Positions 1-11,452 of a stretch of 64,000 nt of DNA are shown piece by piece; position 1 is the first letter of the stretch; each line of letters begins with the position of its first letter. This stretch comes from Novosphingobium album (ex Hu et al. 2023) (GTDB taxonomy: Bacteria > Pseudomonadota > Alphaproteobacteria > Sphingomonadales > Sphingomonadaceae). Location of the stretch: NCBI RefSeq assembly GCF_022832385.1, contig NZ_JALHLE010000016.1:1-64000 (forward strand). The letters run 5' to 3'. Made by a program: the position numbers and the translations under genes. Under the pieces are notes generated by a model. That model was not told the origin of the DNA and made no database searches. It worked only from the letters and a program-made list of their open reading frames with translations.

Positions 1-191
1 TCCGGAAGTCCAAAGAGGCGTAAGAAAGTCCGCTAGCCCCGACTATTCCGCCATTCGGCGAACCTTCTACCATTTCTGATAGCTGCCGCTCATCCGAGCC
101 GGAATCTGCCGACCCCGCAAAGGTAGCGGTGAGCGTTCCTTAAGAAATGGACGGGCGCGCCGCTTGAGAGGGCCGGCGCGCCCGCTGGCCG
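1..191. other. Intergenic stretch without a recognisable gene
   Basis: I see no convincing coding region here. Reading frames crossing it are low-complexity arginine-rich shadows on the minus strand. The only clear structure is the GC-rich hairpin at 153-183 just past the stop of the minus-strand gene that ends at 192. The nif structural genes, if linked, would lie outside the window. Confidence 0.5.
153..183 (-). terminator. Hairpin terminator behind the unknown gene 192-800
   Basis: A perfect 10-bp stem (GGGCGCGCCG at 153-162 against CGGCGCGCCC at 174-183) with an 11-nt loop begins 9 bases past the minus-strand stop codon. Only a short, broken T-rich tract follows it on the minus strand, so intrinsic termination is likely but not textbook. 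Confidence 0.6.
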
Positions 192-800
192 TCAGACCGG
201 ACGGTTCTCGTTGCGGTTGCGCACGGGTTCCATCGTCGCCACGCCATCCTCGTAGCTGATCTCGGGGAAGGGCATGGCCGTTTCCGCGAGCGTATTGAGC
301 ACGAATTCGAGCTTCTGCGCGCCGTTCATCTTCTTCACGTCGTTCTTGTCGATCGAGGTGAGTTCGAGCGTTTCCTTCCACACCGTCGATTCATCGAGCG
401 GCAGGATCTTCGCGGTGATGCCGCCGGGCAGGGCCACCGTGTACTTCTTCAGGAAGTCGATGTTGTTGACGAAGAAGACATAAGTGCCTTCGGGCACGAG
501 GAAGTCGGCCAGTACTTCGCCGGCGTCCTTGAGCCAGGCGAAGTTATGCAGATAGCCGGCGAGAACCGGGATCTTGCCGGTGGCGCTGTCGGCGACGGCG
601 AGGATCTGTTCGATCGAATATGCCGGCGGGCGGGCCTCGTCGGCGACCTGGTCCTGGAAGGCGAGGGCGATGTCGCCCCGGAAGCCGAAAGTGCCGGCCT
701 TGGGCAGCGGTTCCTTGAGAACGGCGTTGAGCAACCGGTGCTGGCTGGCAAGCGTCCCGAAGGCGGTGTCCTCGAGCGCGACGGCGGTGAGTGTGGACAT
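192..800 (-). CDS. Conserved-looking unknown protein, likely nif regulon
   Basis: A 202-residue soluble protein that I do not recognise. There is no signal peptide, no membrane segment and no cysteine cluster. It is acidic, with an N-terminal half containing FGFRGDIALAFQDQ and a C-terminal half containing LPGGITAKILPLDES and a KKMNGAQKLEFVLNTLAE helix. The start at 800 is preceded by a good GGAGACAACC ribosome site, whereas the longer frame reading to 1094 crosses the nif promoter and is rejected. Its upstream region holds a sigma-54-like element (835-850) and shares the NifA site at 916-931 with the nif operon transcribed the other way. Expression with nitrogenase is therefore inferred, but the function is unknown. 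Confidence 0.8.
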   Translation of the reverse strand: MSTLTAVALEDTAFGTLASQHRLLNAVLKEPLPKAGTFGFRGDIALAFQDQVADEARPPAYSIEQILAVADSATGKIPVLAGYLHNFAWLKDAGEVLADFLVPEGTYVFFVNNIDFLKKYTVALPGGITAKILPLDESTVWKETLELTSIDKNDVKKMNGAQKLEFVLNTLAETAMPFPEISYEDGVATMEPVRNRNENRPV

Positions 801-834
801 GGTTGTCTCCTGCTGGTGATGCGAGCGTGTGCTT

Positions 835-850
835 TGCAAGAAGCGGGCCG
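835..850 (-). promoter_or_regulatory. Candidate sigma-54 promoter for the divergent unknown gene
   Basis: Read on the minus strand, the sequence is CGGCCCG-CTTC-TTGCA. It keeps the invariant GG and GC dinucleotides 10 bases apart and an intact TTGCA -12 box, with mismatches in the -24 box. The -12 box lies 34 bases before the ATG at 800, and the NifA site at 916-931 lies upstream at a suitable distance. The weak -24 match keeps this provisional. Confidence 0.5.
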
Positions 851-915
851 TTTTGCCTTGTCCGGGGTGTCGGAGGGATCTGGGCAGGGCTTTGTCGGGA
901 TTGCCTTCCCGGCAT

Positions 916-931
916 TGTGTGCATTGCAACA
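916..931. promoter_or_regulatory. NifA upstream activator sequence TGT-N10-ACA
   Basis: TGT at 916-918 and ACA at 929-931 are separated by exactly ten bases, the known NifA binding site. It lies about 76 bp upstream of the -24 box of the nifIscA promoter and about 65 bp upstream of the candidate -24 box of the opposite gene. The site is symmetrical and could serve both. Confidence 0.75.
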
Positions 932-1006
932 AAAAGCCCACGCGCATTTGTGACAAAGCTGACACGTAAAACTGCGGGGTCTTGGGAATCCTGCCATTTC
1001 CTGAGT

Positions 1007-1022
1007 TGGCACGCTGCTTGCT
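1007..1022 (+). promoter_or_regulatory. Sigma-54 promoter of the nif/fix operon
   Basis: TGGCAC at 1007-1012, a 5-base spacer and TTGCT at 1018-1022 match the -24/-12 consensus for RNA polymerase with sigma-54. It sits 42 bases ahead of the nifIscA start and has a NifA site upstream. It probably drives nifIscA through fixX, because the downstream gaps are short and no further sigma-54 promoter was seen. Confidence 0.88.
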
Positions 1023-1064
1023 GCACCAGCTTCCACCAAAACAAGATATGCCAGGAGCAGCGCC

Positions 1065-1385
1065 ATGATCGTCCTGACTGATAGTGCCGTTCACGCAGTT
1101 CGCAGCGCCATTGACAAGGCGGAAGCATCGCCCGCCGGTCTGCGCATTCAGGTCGAGGCAGGCGGCTGTGCCGGCTACAAGTACATGATGGGCCTTGTCG
1201 GCACGCCCGACGACGGAGACGCAGTGGTCAGCAGCGGCGGAGTTTCGATCTTCGTCGATGAGGAAAGCCAGCCGCTGCTTGCCGGTACCACGATCGACTT
1301 CGTGGTCGCGCTCGAAGGCTCAGGCTTCACTTTCGACAACCCTAACGCAACGAACAATTGTTCGTGCGGCAAGTCATTTGGCTGA
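1065..1385 (+). CDS. nifIscA: Nif-specific A-type Fe-S carrier (IscA/HesB family)
   Basis: A 106-residue A-type carrier that would accept and pass on Fe-S clusters during nitrogenase maturation. The three family cysteines are visible: one in GGCAGYKY near residue 38 and the pair in NCSCGKSFG at the C-terminus. The length is normal. An AGGAG site precedes the ATG. It is the first gene after the sigma-54 promoter and lies 12 bases before nifU, the usual nif arrangement. Assignment to the nif-dedicated rather than housekeeping paralog rests on this position. Confidence 0.92.
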   Translation: MIVLTDSAVHAVRSAIDKAEASPAGLRIQVEAGGCAGYKYMMGLVGTPDDGDAVVSSGGVSIFVDEESQPLLAGTTIDFVVALEGSGFTFDNPNATNNCSCGKSFG

Positions 1386-1397
1386 CGGAGACCGGCA

Positions 1398-2318
1398 ATG
1401 TGGGAATACAGCGAGAAGGTCAAAGACTACTTCTTCAACCCCAAGAACAGCGGGGTCCTTGAGGACGCGGACGGCATCGGCGATGTCGGTGCCATCAGCT
1501 GCGGTGACGCACTGCGCCTGATGATCAAGGTGGACCCGGTGACCCAGATCATCACCGACGCCCGCTTCCAGACGTTCGGCTGCGGTTCGGCCATCGCCAG
1601 CTCGTCGGCGCTGACCGAACTGATCATCGGCAAGACCATCGAAGAAGCGATGCAGATCTCCAACCAGGACATCGCGGACTTCCTCGGCGGCCTTCCGCCC
1701 GAGAAGATGCACTGTTCGGTCATGGGCTTCGAGGCGCTGCAGGCGGCCGTCGCCAACTACCGCGGCGAGGAATGGGTTGACGACCACGAGGAAGGCGCCC
1801 TGATCTGCAAGTGCTTCGGCATCGACGAGGGCATGATCGAGCGCACCGTGCGCGGCAACGGCCTGACCACGGTGGACGAGATCACCAACTACACCAAGGC
1901 GGGCGGCGGCTGCTCGACCTGTGCCGAAGGCATCGAGGGCGTGCTCGAACGCGTCAATGCCGAGATGGTAGCCGCGGGCGAGCTCGCTCCGGAGAAGGCC
2001 TTCGTGCCGGGCGTGGTCCCCCGGAAGGTCAAGGAGAAGAAGGTCGTCCGCAACGATACGGCTGCCAAGGCTCCGCTCACCACGCTGCAGAAGATCAAGA
2101 TCATCGAGCAGACGCTCGAGGAGATTCGTCCTTCACTGCAGCGCGATGGCGGCGACTGCGAGCTCGTCGATGTCGATGGCAACCGGGTGATCGTGAAGCT
2201 CACCGGCGCCTGTGTTGGCTGCCACCTGTCGAGCGCCACGATCGAGGGCGTGCAGGCCCGCCTCGTCGAGGCGGTCGGCGTGCCGCTGATCGTGATCCCC
2301 GCCGCACCAGTTCACTGA
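1398..2318 (+). CDS. nifU: NifU Fe-S cluster scaffold
   Basis: A 306-residue three-domain scaffold on which NifS-derived sulfur and iron are assembled for nitrogenase. The IscU-like N-domain has Cys35, Cys62 and Cys106. The central permanent [2Fe-2S] domain has Cys137, Cys139, Cys172 and Cys175. The C-terminal Nfu domain has the Cys272-x-x-Cys275 pair. As I recall, the first seven positions are numbered as in the Azotobacter protein. It follows nifIscA and precedes nifS in one transcription unit. No oddities are seen. Confidence 0.97.
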   Translation: MWEYSEKVKDYFFNPKNSGVLEDADGIGDVGAISCGDALRLMIKVDPVTQIITDARFQTFGCGSAIASSSALTELIIGKTIEEAMQISNQDIADFLGGLPPEKMHCSVMGFEALQAAVANYRGEEWVDDHEEGALICKCFGIDEGMIERTVRGNGLTTVDEITNYTKAGGGCSTCAEGIEGVLERVNAEMVAAGELAPEKAFVPGVVPRKVKEKKVVRNDTAAKAPLTTLQKIKIIEQTLEEIRPSLQRDGGDCELVDVDGNRVIVKLTGACVGCHLSSATIEGVQARLVEAVGVPLIVIPAAPVH

Positions 2319-2369
2319 TGGCGTCCACTGTTGACCGGTAACTGACTGATCCAAGGAAAGGCCCCCACC

Positions 2370-3572
2370 ATGGAACCCGCGCCCGTCTATCTCGACAACA
2401 ATGCCACCACCCGTTGTGACCCCAAGGTCGTGGAGGCAATGATCCCGTTCTTTTCGGAACAGTTCGGCAATGCATCCTCGATGCATGCCTTTGGAGCCGA
2501 GGTAGGTGGCGCGCTGGCCAAGGCGCGGAAGCAGCTCCAGGCGCTGCTTGGCGCCGAATTCGATCACGAAATCATCTATACCTCGGGCGGCACCGAGGCG
2601 GACAACATGGCGATCATGTCCGCGCTTGAAACGCAGGGCGACCGTGACGAGGTGATCACCTCGGCGGTGGAACATCCGGCAGTGCTCAGCCTCGTTGCCC
2701 ATCTCGAAAAGACCGGCCGCGCCAAGGTTCACATCATTCCCGTGGACTCCAAGGGCCGCCTCGACATGGAGGCTTACCGCAAGGCGCTCGGCCCCAAGAC
2801 CGCGATTGCCTCGATCATGTGGGCGAATAACGAAACCGGCACGATCTTCCCGGTGGAGCAGCTCGCCGAACTGGCTCACCAGGCAGGTGCGTTGTTCCAC
2901 ACCGATGCGGTGCAGGCCGTCGGCAAGATCCCGATCAACCTGGCCGACAGCGAAATCGACATGCTTTCGCTGTCGGGTCACAAGCTGCACGGTCCCAAGG
3001 GCATCGGTGCGCTCTATGCCCGCAAGGGAACTCGCCTGCGTCCTCTGATCCGTGGCGGCCATCAGGAGCGCGGCCGCCGTGCGGGCACCGAGAACGCGCC
3101 TGCCATCATCGGCCTCGGCAAGGCTGCCGAACTGGCGATGGAGCACATGGCCGACGAACAGACCCGCGTGGCCGGGCTGCGTGACCGGCTCGAAAAGGGC
3201 CTGCTCCAGCAGATCGGCAACAGCTTCGTCACCGGTGATGCGGACAATCGTCTGCCCAACACCGCCAATGTCGCGTTCGAATATATCGAGGGCGAGGCGA
3301 TCCTGCTGCTGATGAACCGCGAGGGCATTGCCGCCAGTTCGGGCTCCGCCTGCACCTCGGGCTCGCTTGAACCCAGCCACGTGCTGCGTGCGATGAACGT
3401 CCCTTACACGGCCGCACACGGGGCCATCCGGTTCTCGTTCAGCCGCGAGAATGGCGATGCCGATGTCGACCGGGTGCTTGAAGTGATGCCTGCAATCATC
3501 GGCAAGCTGCGCGAGATGTCGCCGTTCTGGCGCGAACGCGACAACCAGGCCTTCAACCCGACTTATGCCTGA
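2370..3572 (+). CDS. nifS: Cysteine desulfurase NifS
   Basis: A 400-residue PLP-dependent desulfurase that releases sulfur from L-cysteine for NifU. The PLP lysine is K205 in SGHKLHGPKG, the persulfide cysteine is C328 in SSGSACTSGS, and the N-terminal YLDNNATT motif of class V aminotransferases is present. An AAGGAAAGG ribosome site lies before the ATG. It lies 51 bases after nifU and 27 before nifV. Its context makes it the nitrogenase-dedicated paralog rather than IscS. Confidence 0.97.
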   Translation: MEPAPVYLDNNATTRCDPKVVEAMIPFFSEQFGNASSMHAFGAEVGGALAKARKQLQALLGAEFDHEIIYTSGGTEADNMAIMSALETQGDRDEVITSAVEHPAVLSLVAHLEKTGRAKVHIIPVDSKGRLDMEAYRKALGPKTAIASIMWANNETGTIFPVEQLAELAHQAGALFHTDAVQAVGKIPINLADSEIDMLSLSGHKLHGPKGIGALYARKGTRLRPLIRGGHQERGRRAGTENAPAIIGLGKAAELAMEHMADEQTRVAGLRDRLEKGLLQQIGNSFVTGDADNRLPNTANVAFEYIEGEAILLLMNREGIAASSGSACTSGSLEPSHVLRAMNVPYTAAHGAIRFSFSRENGDADVDRVLEVMPAIIGKLREMSPFWRERDNQAFNPTYA

Positions 3573-3599
3573 CCCAACCACCTGAAGAGGAACCGGACC

Positions 3600-4745
3600 A
3601 TGCTCGCCTATCAGCCCCGTGTCATTGTCAACGACAGTACGCTGCGCGACGGCGAGCAGTCTCCGGGAGTGGCTTTCAGCCTCGACGAAAAGCTGGCGAT
3701 CGCCGCGGCACTCGAAGCGGCCGGTGTCGACGAAATTGAGGCAGGCACCCCGGCGATGGGCGTCGAGGACATCGAGGCGATTTCCGCGATGTCCCAGCAG
3801 GCCCGCACCTCGCAGATCATCCCATGGTGCCGGGCAACCCGCGACGACGTCGATGCTGCCGCTCGGACCGGCGTCGAGCGCGTGCATCTCTCGGTTCCGG
3901 TTTCGGATCGCCAGATCCGCGCCAAGTTCGGCACCGGACGGGCGGACGTCCTTGCGCGGATTGAGGAAGTTGTCGGCTACGCTCTGGACCGGGGCCTGCG
4001 CGTCTCGATCGGCGGCGAGGACGCCAGCCGCGCCGATCTCGATTTCCTGAAGCGTGTCGTCGTCACCATCGAGGAAGCCGGCGGGCAACGCTTCCGTTTC
4101 GCCGATACGCTGGGCGTGCTCGATCCCTTTGGGACCTGCGACCTGTTCCGCGAACTGGCCCGCGAAACCGACATCGAGCTGGAATTCCACGGCCATGACG
4201 ACCTCGGCCTCGCTACGGCCAATACCCTCGCGGCGGTGCGCGGCGGTGCGACCCATGTCAGCGTCTGCGTGCTGGGCCTGGGCGAGCGGGCGGGCAATGC
4301 CCCGCTCGAGGAAGTCGTGGCGGGCCTGGGCGAGACGCTGGGCTGCTCGACCGGCGTTGACTTTACGCAGCTTCCACAGCTTGCGGACATCGTGGCGCGC
4401 GCCGCATGCCGCACGATCCCGGAAAACAAGCCGATCGTCGGCTCAATGGTCTTCACGCACGAATCGGGTATCCACGTTTCCGGCCTGCTGCGCGACGCCG
4501 GCACGTACGAAGCGCTTGATCCGGCCCGTTTCGGGCGTGAGCGTCGTATCCTGCTGGGCCGTCATTCCGGCCGCGCGGCGGTGACGTCCAGCCTGCGTTC
4601 GATTGGGCTCGAGGCTGACCAGCAGCGGCTTGAACGCATCCTTGCCGATGTGCGTGCCCGCGCTCTCAGCACCAAGCAGCCGGTGGAACTGGCCGACCTG
4701 GCTCTGATCTATTGCCGCTCGGGCATGACGGAAGGGGCTGTGTGA
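3600..4745 (+). CDS. nifV: Homocitrate synthase NifV
   Basis: A 381-residue member of the DRE-TIM metallolyase family that condenses acetyl-CoA with 2-oxoglutarate to give homocitrate, the organic ligand of FeMo-co. The N-terminal [10 protein letters not shown] signature, the [11 protein letters not shown] metal-binding segment and [13 protein letters not shown] near residue 285 are all seen. The final TGA shares its A with the ATG of the next gene, so translation is coupled to cysE. 2-Isopropylmalate synthase is a relative, but the nif setting and length favour NifV. Confidence 0.95.
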   Translation: MLAYQPRVIVNDSTLRDGEQSPGVAFSLDEKLAIAAALEAAGVDEIEAGTPAMGVEDIEAISAMSQQARTSQIIPWCRATRDDVDAAARTGVERVHLSVPVSDRQIRAKFGTGRADVLARIEEVVGYALDRGLRVSIGGEDASRADLDFLKRVVVTIEEAGGQRFRFADTLGVLDPFGTCDLFRELARETDIELEFHGHDDLGLATANTLAAVRGGATHVSVCVLGLGERAGNAPLEEVVAGLGETLGCSTGVDFTQLPQLADIVARAACRTIPENKPIVGSMVFTHESGIHVSGLLRDAGTYEALDPARFGRERRILLGRHSGRAAVTSSLRSIGLEADQQRLERILADVRARALSTKQPVELADLALIYCRSGMTEGAV

Positions 4746-5491
4746 TGCCTTACTCGTCCCTCATCGATCAGGTCGTGCCCGCAACCCCGCCGCGCCGCCC
4801 CTCGCTGTTTGCGATGCTGCGTGAGGATATCAGGTGCGTGGCCGCGCGCGATCCGGCCGCCAACAACTGGCTTGAGGTCGTCCTGACCTACCCGGGCATT
4901 CACGCCATCGTCTGGCACCGTCTTGCCAACCGGCTGTGGCGGGCAAAGCTGCGCTTTCCCGCGCGCTTCCTCTCGTGGTTCGCACGGCTGCTGACCAATG
5001 TCGACATTCATCCGGCCGCGACCATTGGCCGCCGTTTCTTCATCGATCACGGAGCAGGCGTGGTGATCGGCGAGACAGCCGAGATCGGCGACGACGTGAC
5101 GCTCTATCACGGTGTCACCCTCGGCGGTACGAGCTGGTCTCCCGGCAAGCGCCACCCCACGCTCGAAGACGGCGTGCTGGTCGGCTGTGGCGCCAAGATC
5201 CTGGGACCGATCACCGTGGGCAAGGGCGCGCGCGTCGGCGCCAACAGCGTGGTCGTCGACCCGGTTCCGCCCGCCATGACCGTGGTTGGCATTCCCGGCC
5301 GCATTGTCCGCGCCGCCTCGGACCGCCGCCGCGTTACCGGCCGGATCGATCTCGATCATCACCTCATGCCCGATCCTGTCGGCGAGGCGATTGCCGAATT
5401 GCTCGACCGGATCGACTTTCTCGAGATGCGGCTTGCTCATCGCGAAGGCCGGGAACCCACATGCACGGAGGATACCCATGAGCTTGCTTGA
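4745..5491 (+). CDS. cysE: Serine O-acetyltransferase of the nif operon (NifP-like)
   Basis: A 248-residue CysE that makes O-acetylserine, the precursor of cysteine. In a nif operon it is expected to raise the cysteine supply for NifS. The start at 4745 overlaps the nifV stop (TGATG); an upstream in-frame start inside nifV is less likely. The N-terminal helical SATase domain is followed by a left-handed beta-helix with [24 protein letters not shown] and LYHGVTLGG hexapeptide turns. The C-terminal tail is long. Its last 14 bases overlap nifW, so the two are probably co-translated. Confidence 0.92.
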   Translation: MPYSSLIDQVVPATPPRRPSLFAMLREDIRCVAARDPAANNWLEVVLTYPGIHAIVWHRLANRLWRAKLRFPARFLSWFARLLTNVDIHPAATIGRRFFIDHGAGVVIGETAEIGDDVTLYHGVTLGGTSWSPGKRHPTLEDGVLVGCGAKILGPITVGKGARVGANSVVVDPVPPAMTVVGIPGRIVRAASDRRRVTGRIDLDHHLMPDPVGEAIAELLDRIDFLEMRLAHREGREPTCTEDTHELA

Positions 5492-5837
5492 CGATCTTCA
5501 GGGCCTGTCGAGCGCCGAGGATTTCTTCACCTTCCTCGATGTGCCGTACGAGCCTTCGGTGGTGCACGTGGCGCGGCTCCACATCCTGCGGCGCATGGGC
5601 CAGTACCTGCGCGGCAGTGAAGTCGAGGGCGCACTGGCAAGTGCCGACGATGCCGCGCTCATGTCGTTGTGCCGCGAGCATCTCACCCAGGCTTACGAGG
5701 ATTTCGTCAAGTCCTCGCCGATCGAGGAGCGGCTGTTCAAGGTTCACAAGGAGGCCATCGAGCCCAAGCCGGAACCGAACCGCCCCTTCGTGCCGCTAAC
5801 CGCCCTCTCGGGCCAGAACCTATCCGCAGGAGAGTGA
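5478..5837 (+). CDS. nifW: Nitrogenase stabilising/protective protein NifW
   Basis: A 119-residue small NifW, known to associate with and protect the MoFe protein from oxygen. The family-typical start [18 protein letters not shown] and [18 protein letters not shown] are present. The ATG at 5478 has a strong GGAGGA site inside the end of cysE, with which it overlaps by 14 bases. A longer upstream frame inside cysE is rejected. It is followed two bases later by fixA. Confidence 0.93.
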   Translation: MSLLDDLQGLSSAEDFFTFLDVPYEPSVVHVARLHILRRMGQYLRGSEVEGALASADDAALMSLCREHLTQAYEDFVKSSPIEERLFKVHKEAIEPKPEPNRPFVPLTALSGQNLSAGE

Positions 5838-5839
5838 CC

Positions 5840-6697
5840 ATGCATATCGTCGTATGCATCAAGCAGGTCCCCGACAGCGCGCAGATCCGTGTCCACCCGG
5901 TCACGAACACGATCATGCGCCAGGGCGTGCCGACCATCATCAACCCCTATGACCTGTTCGCGCTGGAAGAAGCGCTGCGGCTCAAGGATCGTTTTGGCGC
6001 CACGGTCACGGTGCTGACGATGGGCCCGCCGACTGCCGCGGAATCGCTGCGCAAGGCGCTGACTTTCGGTGCTGACCGTGCCGTCCTGCTGACCGACCGC
6101 TACTTCGCCGGTTCGGATACGCTGGCGACCAGCTACGCGCTGTCGATGGCGCTGCTGAAGGTGGCCGAGGAATTCGGCAAGCCGGAGATCATCTTCACCG
6201 GCAAGCAGACGATCGATGGTGATACCGCACAGGTCGGCCCCGGCATCGCCAAGCGTCTCGACTACAACCAGCTGACTTACATCGCCCGCATCGTCGAGAC
6301 CGATACCGATGCCGGCACGATCAAGGTCGAACGCCGCGCCGAAGGCGGGCTGCAGGTGCTGGAATCGAAACTGCCGGTGCTCATCACCATGCTGGAGGCG
6401 AGCAACGAGATGCGCCGCGGCTCGATCGAGAACGCGCTGATCGCCGCTCGCGCCGAGGTCGTCACCTGGAATGCTGCCGCTGTCGGCATCGAGGACCTGA
6501 CAAAGTGCGGCCTGCGCGGTTCGCCGACGATCGTGAAGAAGGTCTTCGCGCCGACGGCCCGCACCGACAAGGCCGAAATCGTCGAGGTTGACGGCAAGGT
6601 CGACGCCAAGGCCGCAGCGCTGGTCGAAGCGATTTTCGCCAAAGCACCGGCGGTCGAGCAGGACCTGCTCGAACACGCCGCACACCACTACGTCTGA
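5840..6697 (+). CDS. fixA: Electron transfer flavoprotein beta subunit FixA
   Basis: A 285-residue ETF-beta. With FixB, FixC and FixX it forms the membrane-associated bifurcating complex that oxidises NADH, reduces quinone and delivers low-potential electrons to ferredoxin or flavodoxin for nitrogenase. The ETF-beta hallmarks [22 protein letters not shown] and [15 protein letters not shown] are seen. The start at 5840 lies two bases after the nifW stop with a GGAGAG site. Fixed gene order fixABCX follows. Confidence 0.96.
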   Translation: MHIVVCIKQVPDSAQIRVHPVTNTIMRQGVPTIINPYDLFALEEALRLKDRFGATVTVLTMGPPTAAESLRKALTFGADRAVLLTDRYFAGSDTLATSYALSMALLKVAEEFGKPEIIFTGKQTIDGDTAQVGPGIAKRLDYNQLTYIARIVETDTDAGTIKVERRAEGGLQVLESKLPVLITMLEASNEMRRGSIENALIAARAEVVTWNAAAVGIEDLTKCGLRGSPTIVKKVFAPTARTDKAEIVEVDGKVDAKAAALVEAIFAKAPAVEQDLLEHAAHHYV

Positions 6698-6711
6698 AAG
6701 GAGCGTATATC

Positions 6712-7812
6712 ATGGCCGAAGAAAACAAGCCCGCTCCGGCAGCCGGCGGCAGCCGCGCCAACACGAAGAAGGAACTGCCCGAGCACTTCAAGGCGTACAA
6801 GCACGTCTGGGTGGCGGTCGAGATTGAGCATGGCCAGGTCCATTCGGTCTCGTTCGAGCTGCTGGGCGAAGGGCGCAAGCTGGCCGACAAGCGCGGCGTA
6901 GAACTGGCCGCCGTCGTCATGGGTGACGACCGCGCCAGCCTCGACGCTGCAGCGGTCGCGTGTTTCGAATACGGTGCGGACTGCGTTTATCTCGCGCAGG
7001 ACCCGGCGCTGAAGCACTATCGCAACGAGACCTCGACCAAGGTTCTCACCGACATCGTCAACACCTACCAACCCGAGATCCTGCTGCTCGGCGCGACCAA
7101 TCTCGGCCGCGATCTGGCGGGTTCGGTGGCGACCACGCTGCAGACCGGTCTCACCGCCGACTGCACCGAGCTGGCGATCGACGATGAAGGCTCGCTGGCG
7201 GCTACTCGCCCGACCTTTGGCGGATCGCTGCTCTGCACGATCTTCACGCTCAACTACCGCCCGCAGATGGCGACCGTGCGCCCGCGCGTTCTCGCCATGC
7301 CGGACCGCGAAGAGGGCCGCACCGGCCGGATCGTCGAGTTCGATCCCAAGCTGGTCGAGGACGACGTGATCACAAAGGTGCTCGACTTCATTGCCGACCG
7401 CGATACCGACAAGGCCAACCTGCCTTATGCCGATATCGTCGTGGCTGGCGGGCTTGGCCTTGGTTCGGCCGAGAACTTCCAGCTGGTCAAGGAACTGGCC
7501 GAAGTGCTCGGCGCCGAATACGGCGGCTCGCGTCCGCTGGTGCAGAAGGGCTGGATCACGTCCGACCGGCAGATCGGCCAGACCGGCAAGACCATCCGGC
7601 CCAAGCTTTACATCGCCGCGGGCATTTCGGGCGCGATCCAGCACCGTGTCGGCGTCGAGGGCGCTGACGTAATTGTCGCCATCAACACCGATCCCAATGC
7701 GCCGATCTTCGAATTCGCGCACCTGGGCATCGTCGCCGATGCCGTCACCCTGCTGCCTGCGCTGACCGACGCCTTCGCGGCGCGGCTGCGTGTCAACCGT
7801 CTCGCAAGCTGA
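6712..7812 (+). CDS. fixB: Electron transfer flavoprotein alpha subunit FixB
   Basis: A 366-residue ETF-alpha partner of FixA. The N-terminal ETF alpha/beta fold domain includes [14 protein letters not shown] near residue 125. The C-terminal FAD-binding domain includes [27 protein letters not shown] and [14 protein letters not shown] short charged N-terminal extension of about 20 residues is seen. AAAGGAG precedes the ATG. It lies 14 bases after fixA and 10 before fixC. Confidence 0.96.
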   Translation: MAEENKPAPAAGGSRANTKKELPEHFKAYKHVWVAVEIEHGQVHSVSFELLGEGRKLADKRGVELAAVVMGDDRASLDAAAVACFEYGADCVYLAQDPALKHYRNETSTKVLTDIVNTYQPEILLLGATNLGRDLAGSVATTLQTGLTADCTELAIDDEGSLAATRPTFGGSLLCTIFTLNYRPQMATVRPRVLAMPDREEGRTGRIVEFDPKLVEDDVITKVLDFIADRDTDKANLPYADIVVAGGLGLGSAENFQLVKELAEVLGAEYGGSRPLVQKGWITSDRQIGQTGKTIRPKLYIAAGISGAIQHRVGVEGADVIVAINTDPNAPIFEFAHLGIVADAVTLLPALTDAFAARLRVNRLAS

Positions 7813-7822
7813 GGAGGAACCC

Positions 7823-9136
7823 ATGGGAGAATTCAACAAGCCGTTCGACGCCATCGTCGTAGGGGCAGGTCCCTCCGGCAATGCTTGCGCTTACATGATG
7901 GCCAAGGAAGGCCTCAATGTCCTGCAGATCGAGCGCGGCGAGTACGCGGGGTCGAAGAACGTGCAGGGCGCGATCCTCTATGCTGACGCACTCGAAAAGA
8001 TCATCCCGGAATTCCGTGACGAAGCGCCGCTGGAACGGCACGTGATCGAGCAGCGCATGTGGATGATGGACGACAAGTCGCACTCCGGCATGCATTACCG
8101 TTCGGACGACTTCAACGAGGAGAAGCCCAACCGCTACACGATCCTGCGCGCGCAGTTCGACAAGTGGTTCTCCTCCAAGGTGAAGGAAGCGGGGGCGCTG
8201 GTTCTCTACGAGACCACCGTGACCGAACTGGTCAAGGATCTCTCGGGCAAGGTGATCGGTGTTCGCACCGACCGCCAGGGCTCGCCGATCATGGCCAATG
8301 TCGTGATCCTGGCCGAAGGCGTGAACGGGCTGGTCGGACAGCGCTCGGGCCTGCGTAATGAAGTCTCGCCAGACAGCGTCGCGCTGGCGGTGAAGGAAAT
8401 GCACTTCCTGCCGCGCGAGACGATCGAGGCCCGCTTCAACCTTTCCGGCAACGAAGGCGTGGTGATCGAGGCCATGGGCACGATTACCAAGGGCATGACC
8501 GGCACCGGCTTCCTCTACACCAACGAGGAATCGATCTCGGTCGGCATTGGTTGCATCGTCTCGGACTTCGCGGAAACCAACGTGACGCCGAATGAACTGC
8601 TCGAGGCGTTCAAGAACCACCCCTCGATCAAGCCGCTGCTGGCGGACTCGGAGTGCAAGGAATACGCCGCGCACCTCATTCCCGAGGGCGGTTACAAGGC
8701 GATCCCGCAGCTCACCGGCGCGGGCTGGATTGTCGTCGGTGACGCGGGCCAGTTCGTCAACGCGGTGCACCGCGAAGGCTCGAACCTCGCCATGACGACC
8801 GGCCGCATCGCCGCCGAAACGGTCGTTTCGCTCACCCGCAAGCGCGAGGAGATGACCGCCGCGAACCTTGCCGAGTACGAGAAGCGCCTTGGCCAGTCCT
8901 TCGTCATGAAGGACCTGAAGAAGTACAAGGGCATTCCCGAGCTGTTGCACAAGAACAAGGGCAACTTCTTCGGCACTTACCCCAAGCTGATCAGTTCGGC
9001 GATGCAGACCTGGTTCCGCGTCGACGGGATCGACAAGATCTCCAAGGAAAAGGCGATTTTTCGCAATTTCCGTGAGACCCGTACGCTGTGGGGGATGATG
9101 GGCGACGCCTTCAAGATGGTTCGCGCCTGGCGGTAA
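7823..9136 (+). CDS. fixC: ETF-quinone oxidoreductase homolog FixC
   Basis: A 437-residue flavoprotein that takes electrons from FixAB and passes them towards quinone, together with FixX. The dinucleotide-binding [13 protein letters not shown] sits at the N-terminus and the second FAD contact [20 protein letters not shown] near residue 300. The start at 7823 has a textbook GAGGAGG site and is preferred over an upstream start that would overlap fixB. It lies 37 bases before fixX. Confidence 0.95.
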   Translation: MGEFNKPFDAIVVGAGPSGNACAYMMAKEGLNVLQIERGEYAGSKNVQGAILYADALEKIIPEFRDEAPLERHVIEQRMWMMDDKSHSGMHYRSDDFNEEKPNRYTILRAQFDKWFSSKVKEAGALVLYETTVTELVKDLSGKVIGVRTDRQGSPIMANVVILAEGVNGLVGQRSGLRNEVSPDSVALAVKEMHFLPRETIEARFNLSGNEGVVIEAMGTITKGMTGTGFLYTNEESISVGIGCIVSDFAETNVTPNELLEAFKNHPSIKPLLADSECKEYAAHLIPEGGYKAIPQLTGAGWIVVGDAGQFVNAVHREGSNLAMTTGRIAAETVVSLTRKREEMTAANLAEYEKRLGQSFVMKDLKKYKGIPELLHKNKGNFFGTYPKLISSAMQTWFRVDGIDKISKEKAIFRNFRETRTLWGMMGDAFKMVRAWR

Positions 9137-9173
9137 TTTCGAAATACAACACGACAATACGAGGAGCAGGCAG

Positions 9174-9479
9174 ATGAGTGACGTAATGGCGGCGCCCCGC
9201 GCCAAGGTTGAAGAGAAGCTGTTCCAGAACCGCTATCTGGTCGATGCGGGCCGCCCGCACATCAAGGTCAAGCCGCACACGACGCCTTCGGCCAGCCTGA
9301 TGTCGATGGTGACGCTGTGCCCGGCCGGCTGCTACTCGCAGACCGAAGGTGGTCAGGTCGAGGTTGCCGCCGATGGTTGCCTCGAATGCGGCACCTGCCG
9401 GATCGTGACCCGCAAGACGGGCGAGGTTGAATGGAACTATCCGCGCGGTGGTTTCGGCGTGCTCTACAAGTTTGGTTAA
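9174..9479 (+). CDS. fixX: Ferredoxin-like FixX
   Basis: A 101-residue ferredoxin-like subunit of the FixABCX complex. The [4Fe-4S] ligands are visible in CPAGCYS and CLECGTCRI, and the C-terminus ends in the family-typical [21 protein letters not shown] precedes the ATG. A short inverted repeat (TTCGGA at 9481-9486, TCCGAA at 9491-9496) starts two bases after the stop and is followed by an AT-rich run, a possible weak terminator before nifA. Confidence 0.95.
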   Translation: MSDVMAAPRAKVEEKLFQNRYLVDAGRPHIKVKPHTTPSASLMSMVTLCPAGCYSQTEGGQVEVAADGCLECGTCRIVTRKTGEVEWNYPRGGFGVLYKFG

Positions 9480-9663
9480 ATTCGGACATTTCCGAAATTA
9501 ATTTTGCGAGCCTTTATCAATTGCGAGGAAAGGCATTCATTGCTTGTCGAATCGGCGGAAATCTGAGACTTTTCCACTCTAGAGTCCGAATCCCGACAAA
9601 CCGATCGGGAGTATCGATAAGGACCAGTGGAGAAGATGTCCTGACGGCAGAAAGGTTTCCGTC

Positions 9664-11409
<1,746 letters not shown>

Positions 11410-11452
11410 GAGAGTAACGCTCTCGTCTGCTTTGCTCCGGGCATTGCTGCCT

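Noticed and set aside
2133..4256. A 707-codon open frame on the minus strand opposite nifS and nifV
   Set aside because: Composition follows the third-codon GC of the genes on the other strand, there is no recognisable domain, and the + strand genes are certain.
9501..9521. Half FNR site (ATCAA) before nifA
   Set aside because: The partner TTGAT half at the required 4-base spacing is missing.
9525..9545. Possible sigma-54 promoter before nifA (AGGCATTCATTGCTT)
   Set aside because: The GG and GC elements are eight rather than ten bases apart, which sigma-54 does not tolerate.
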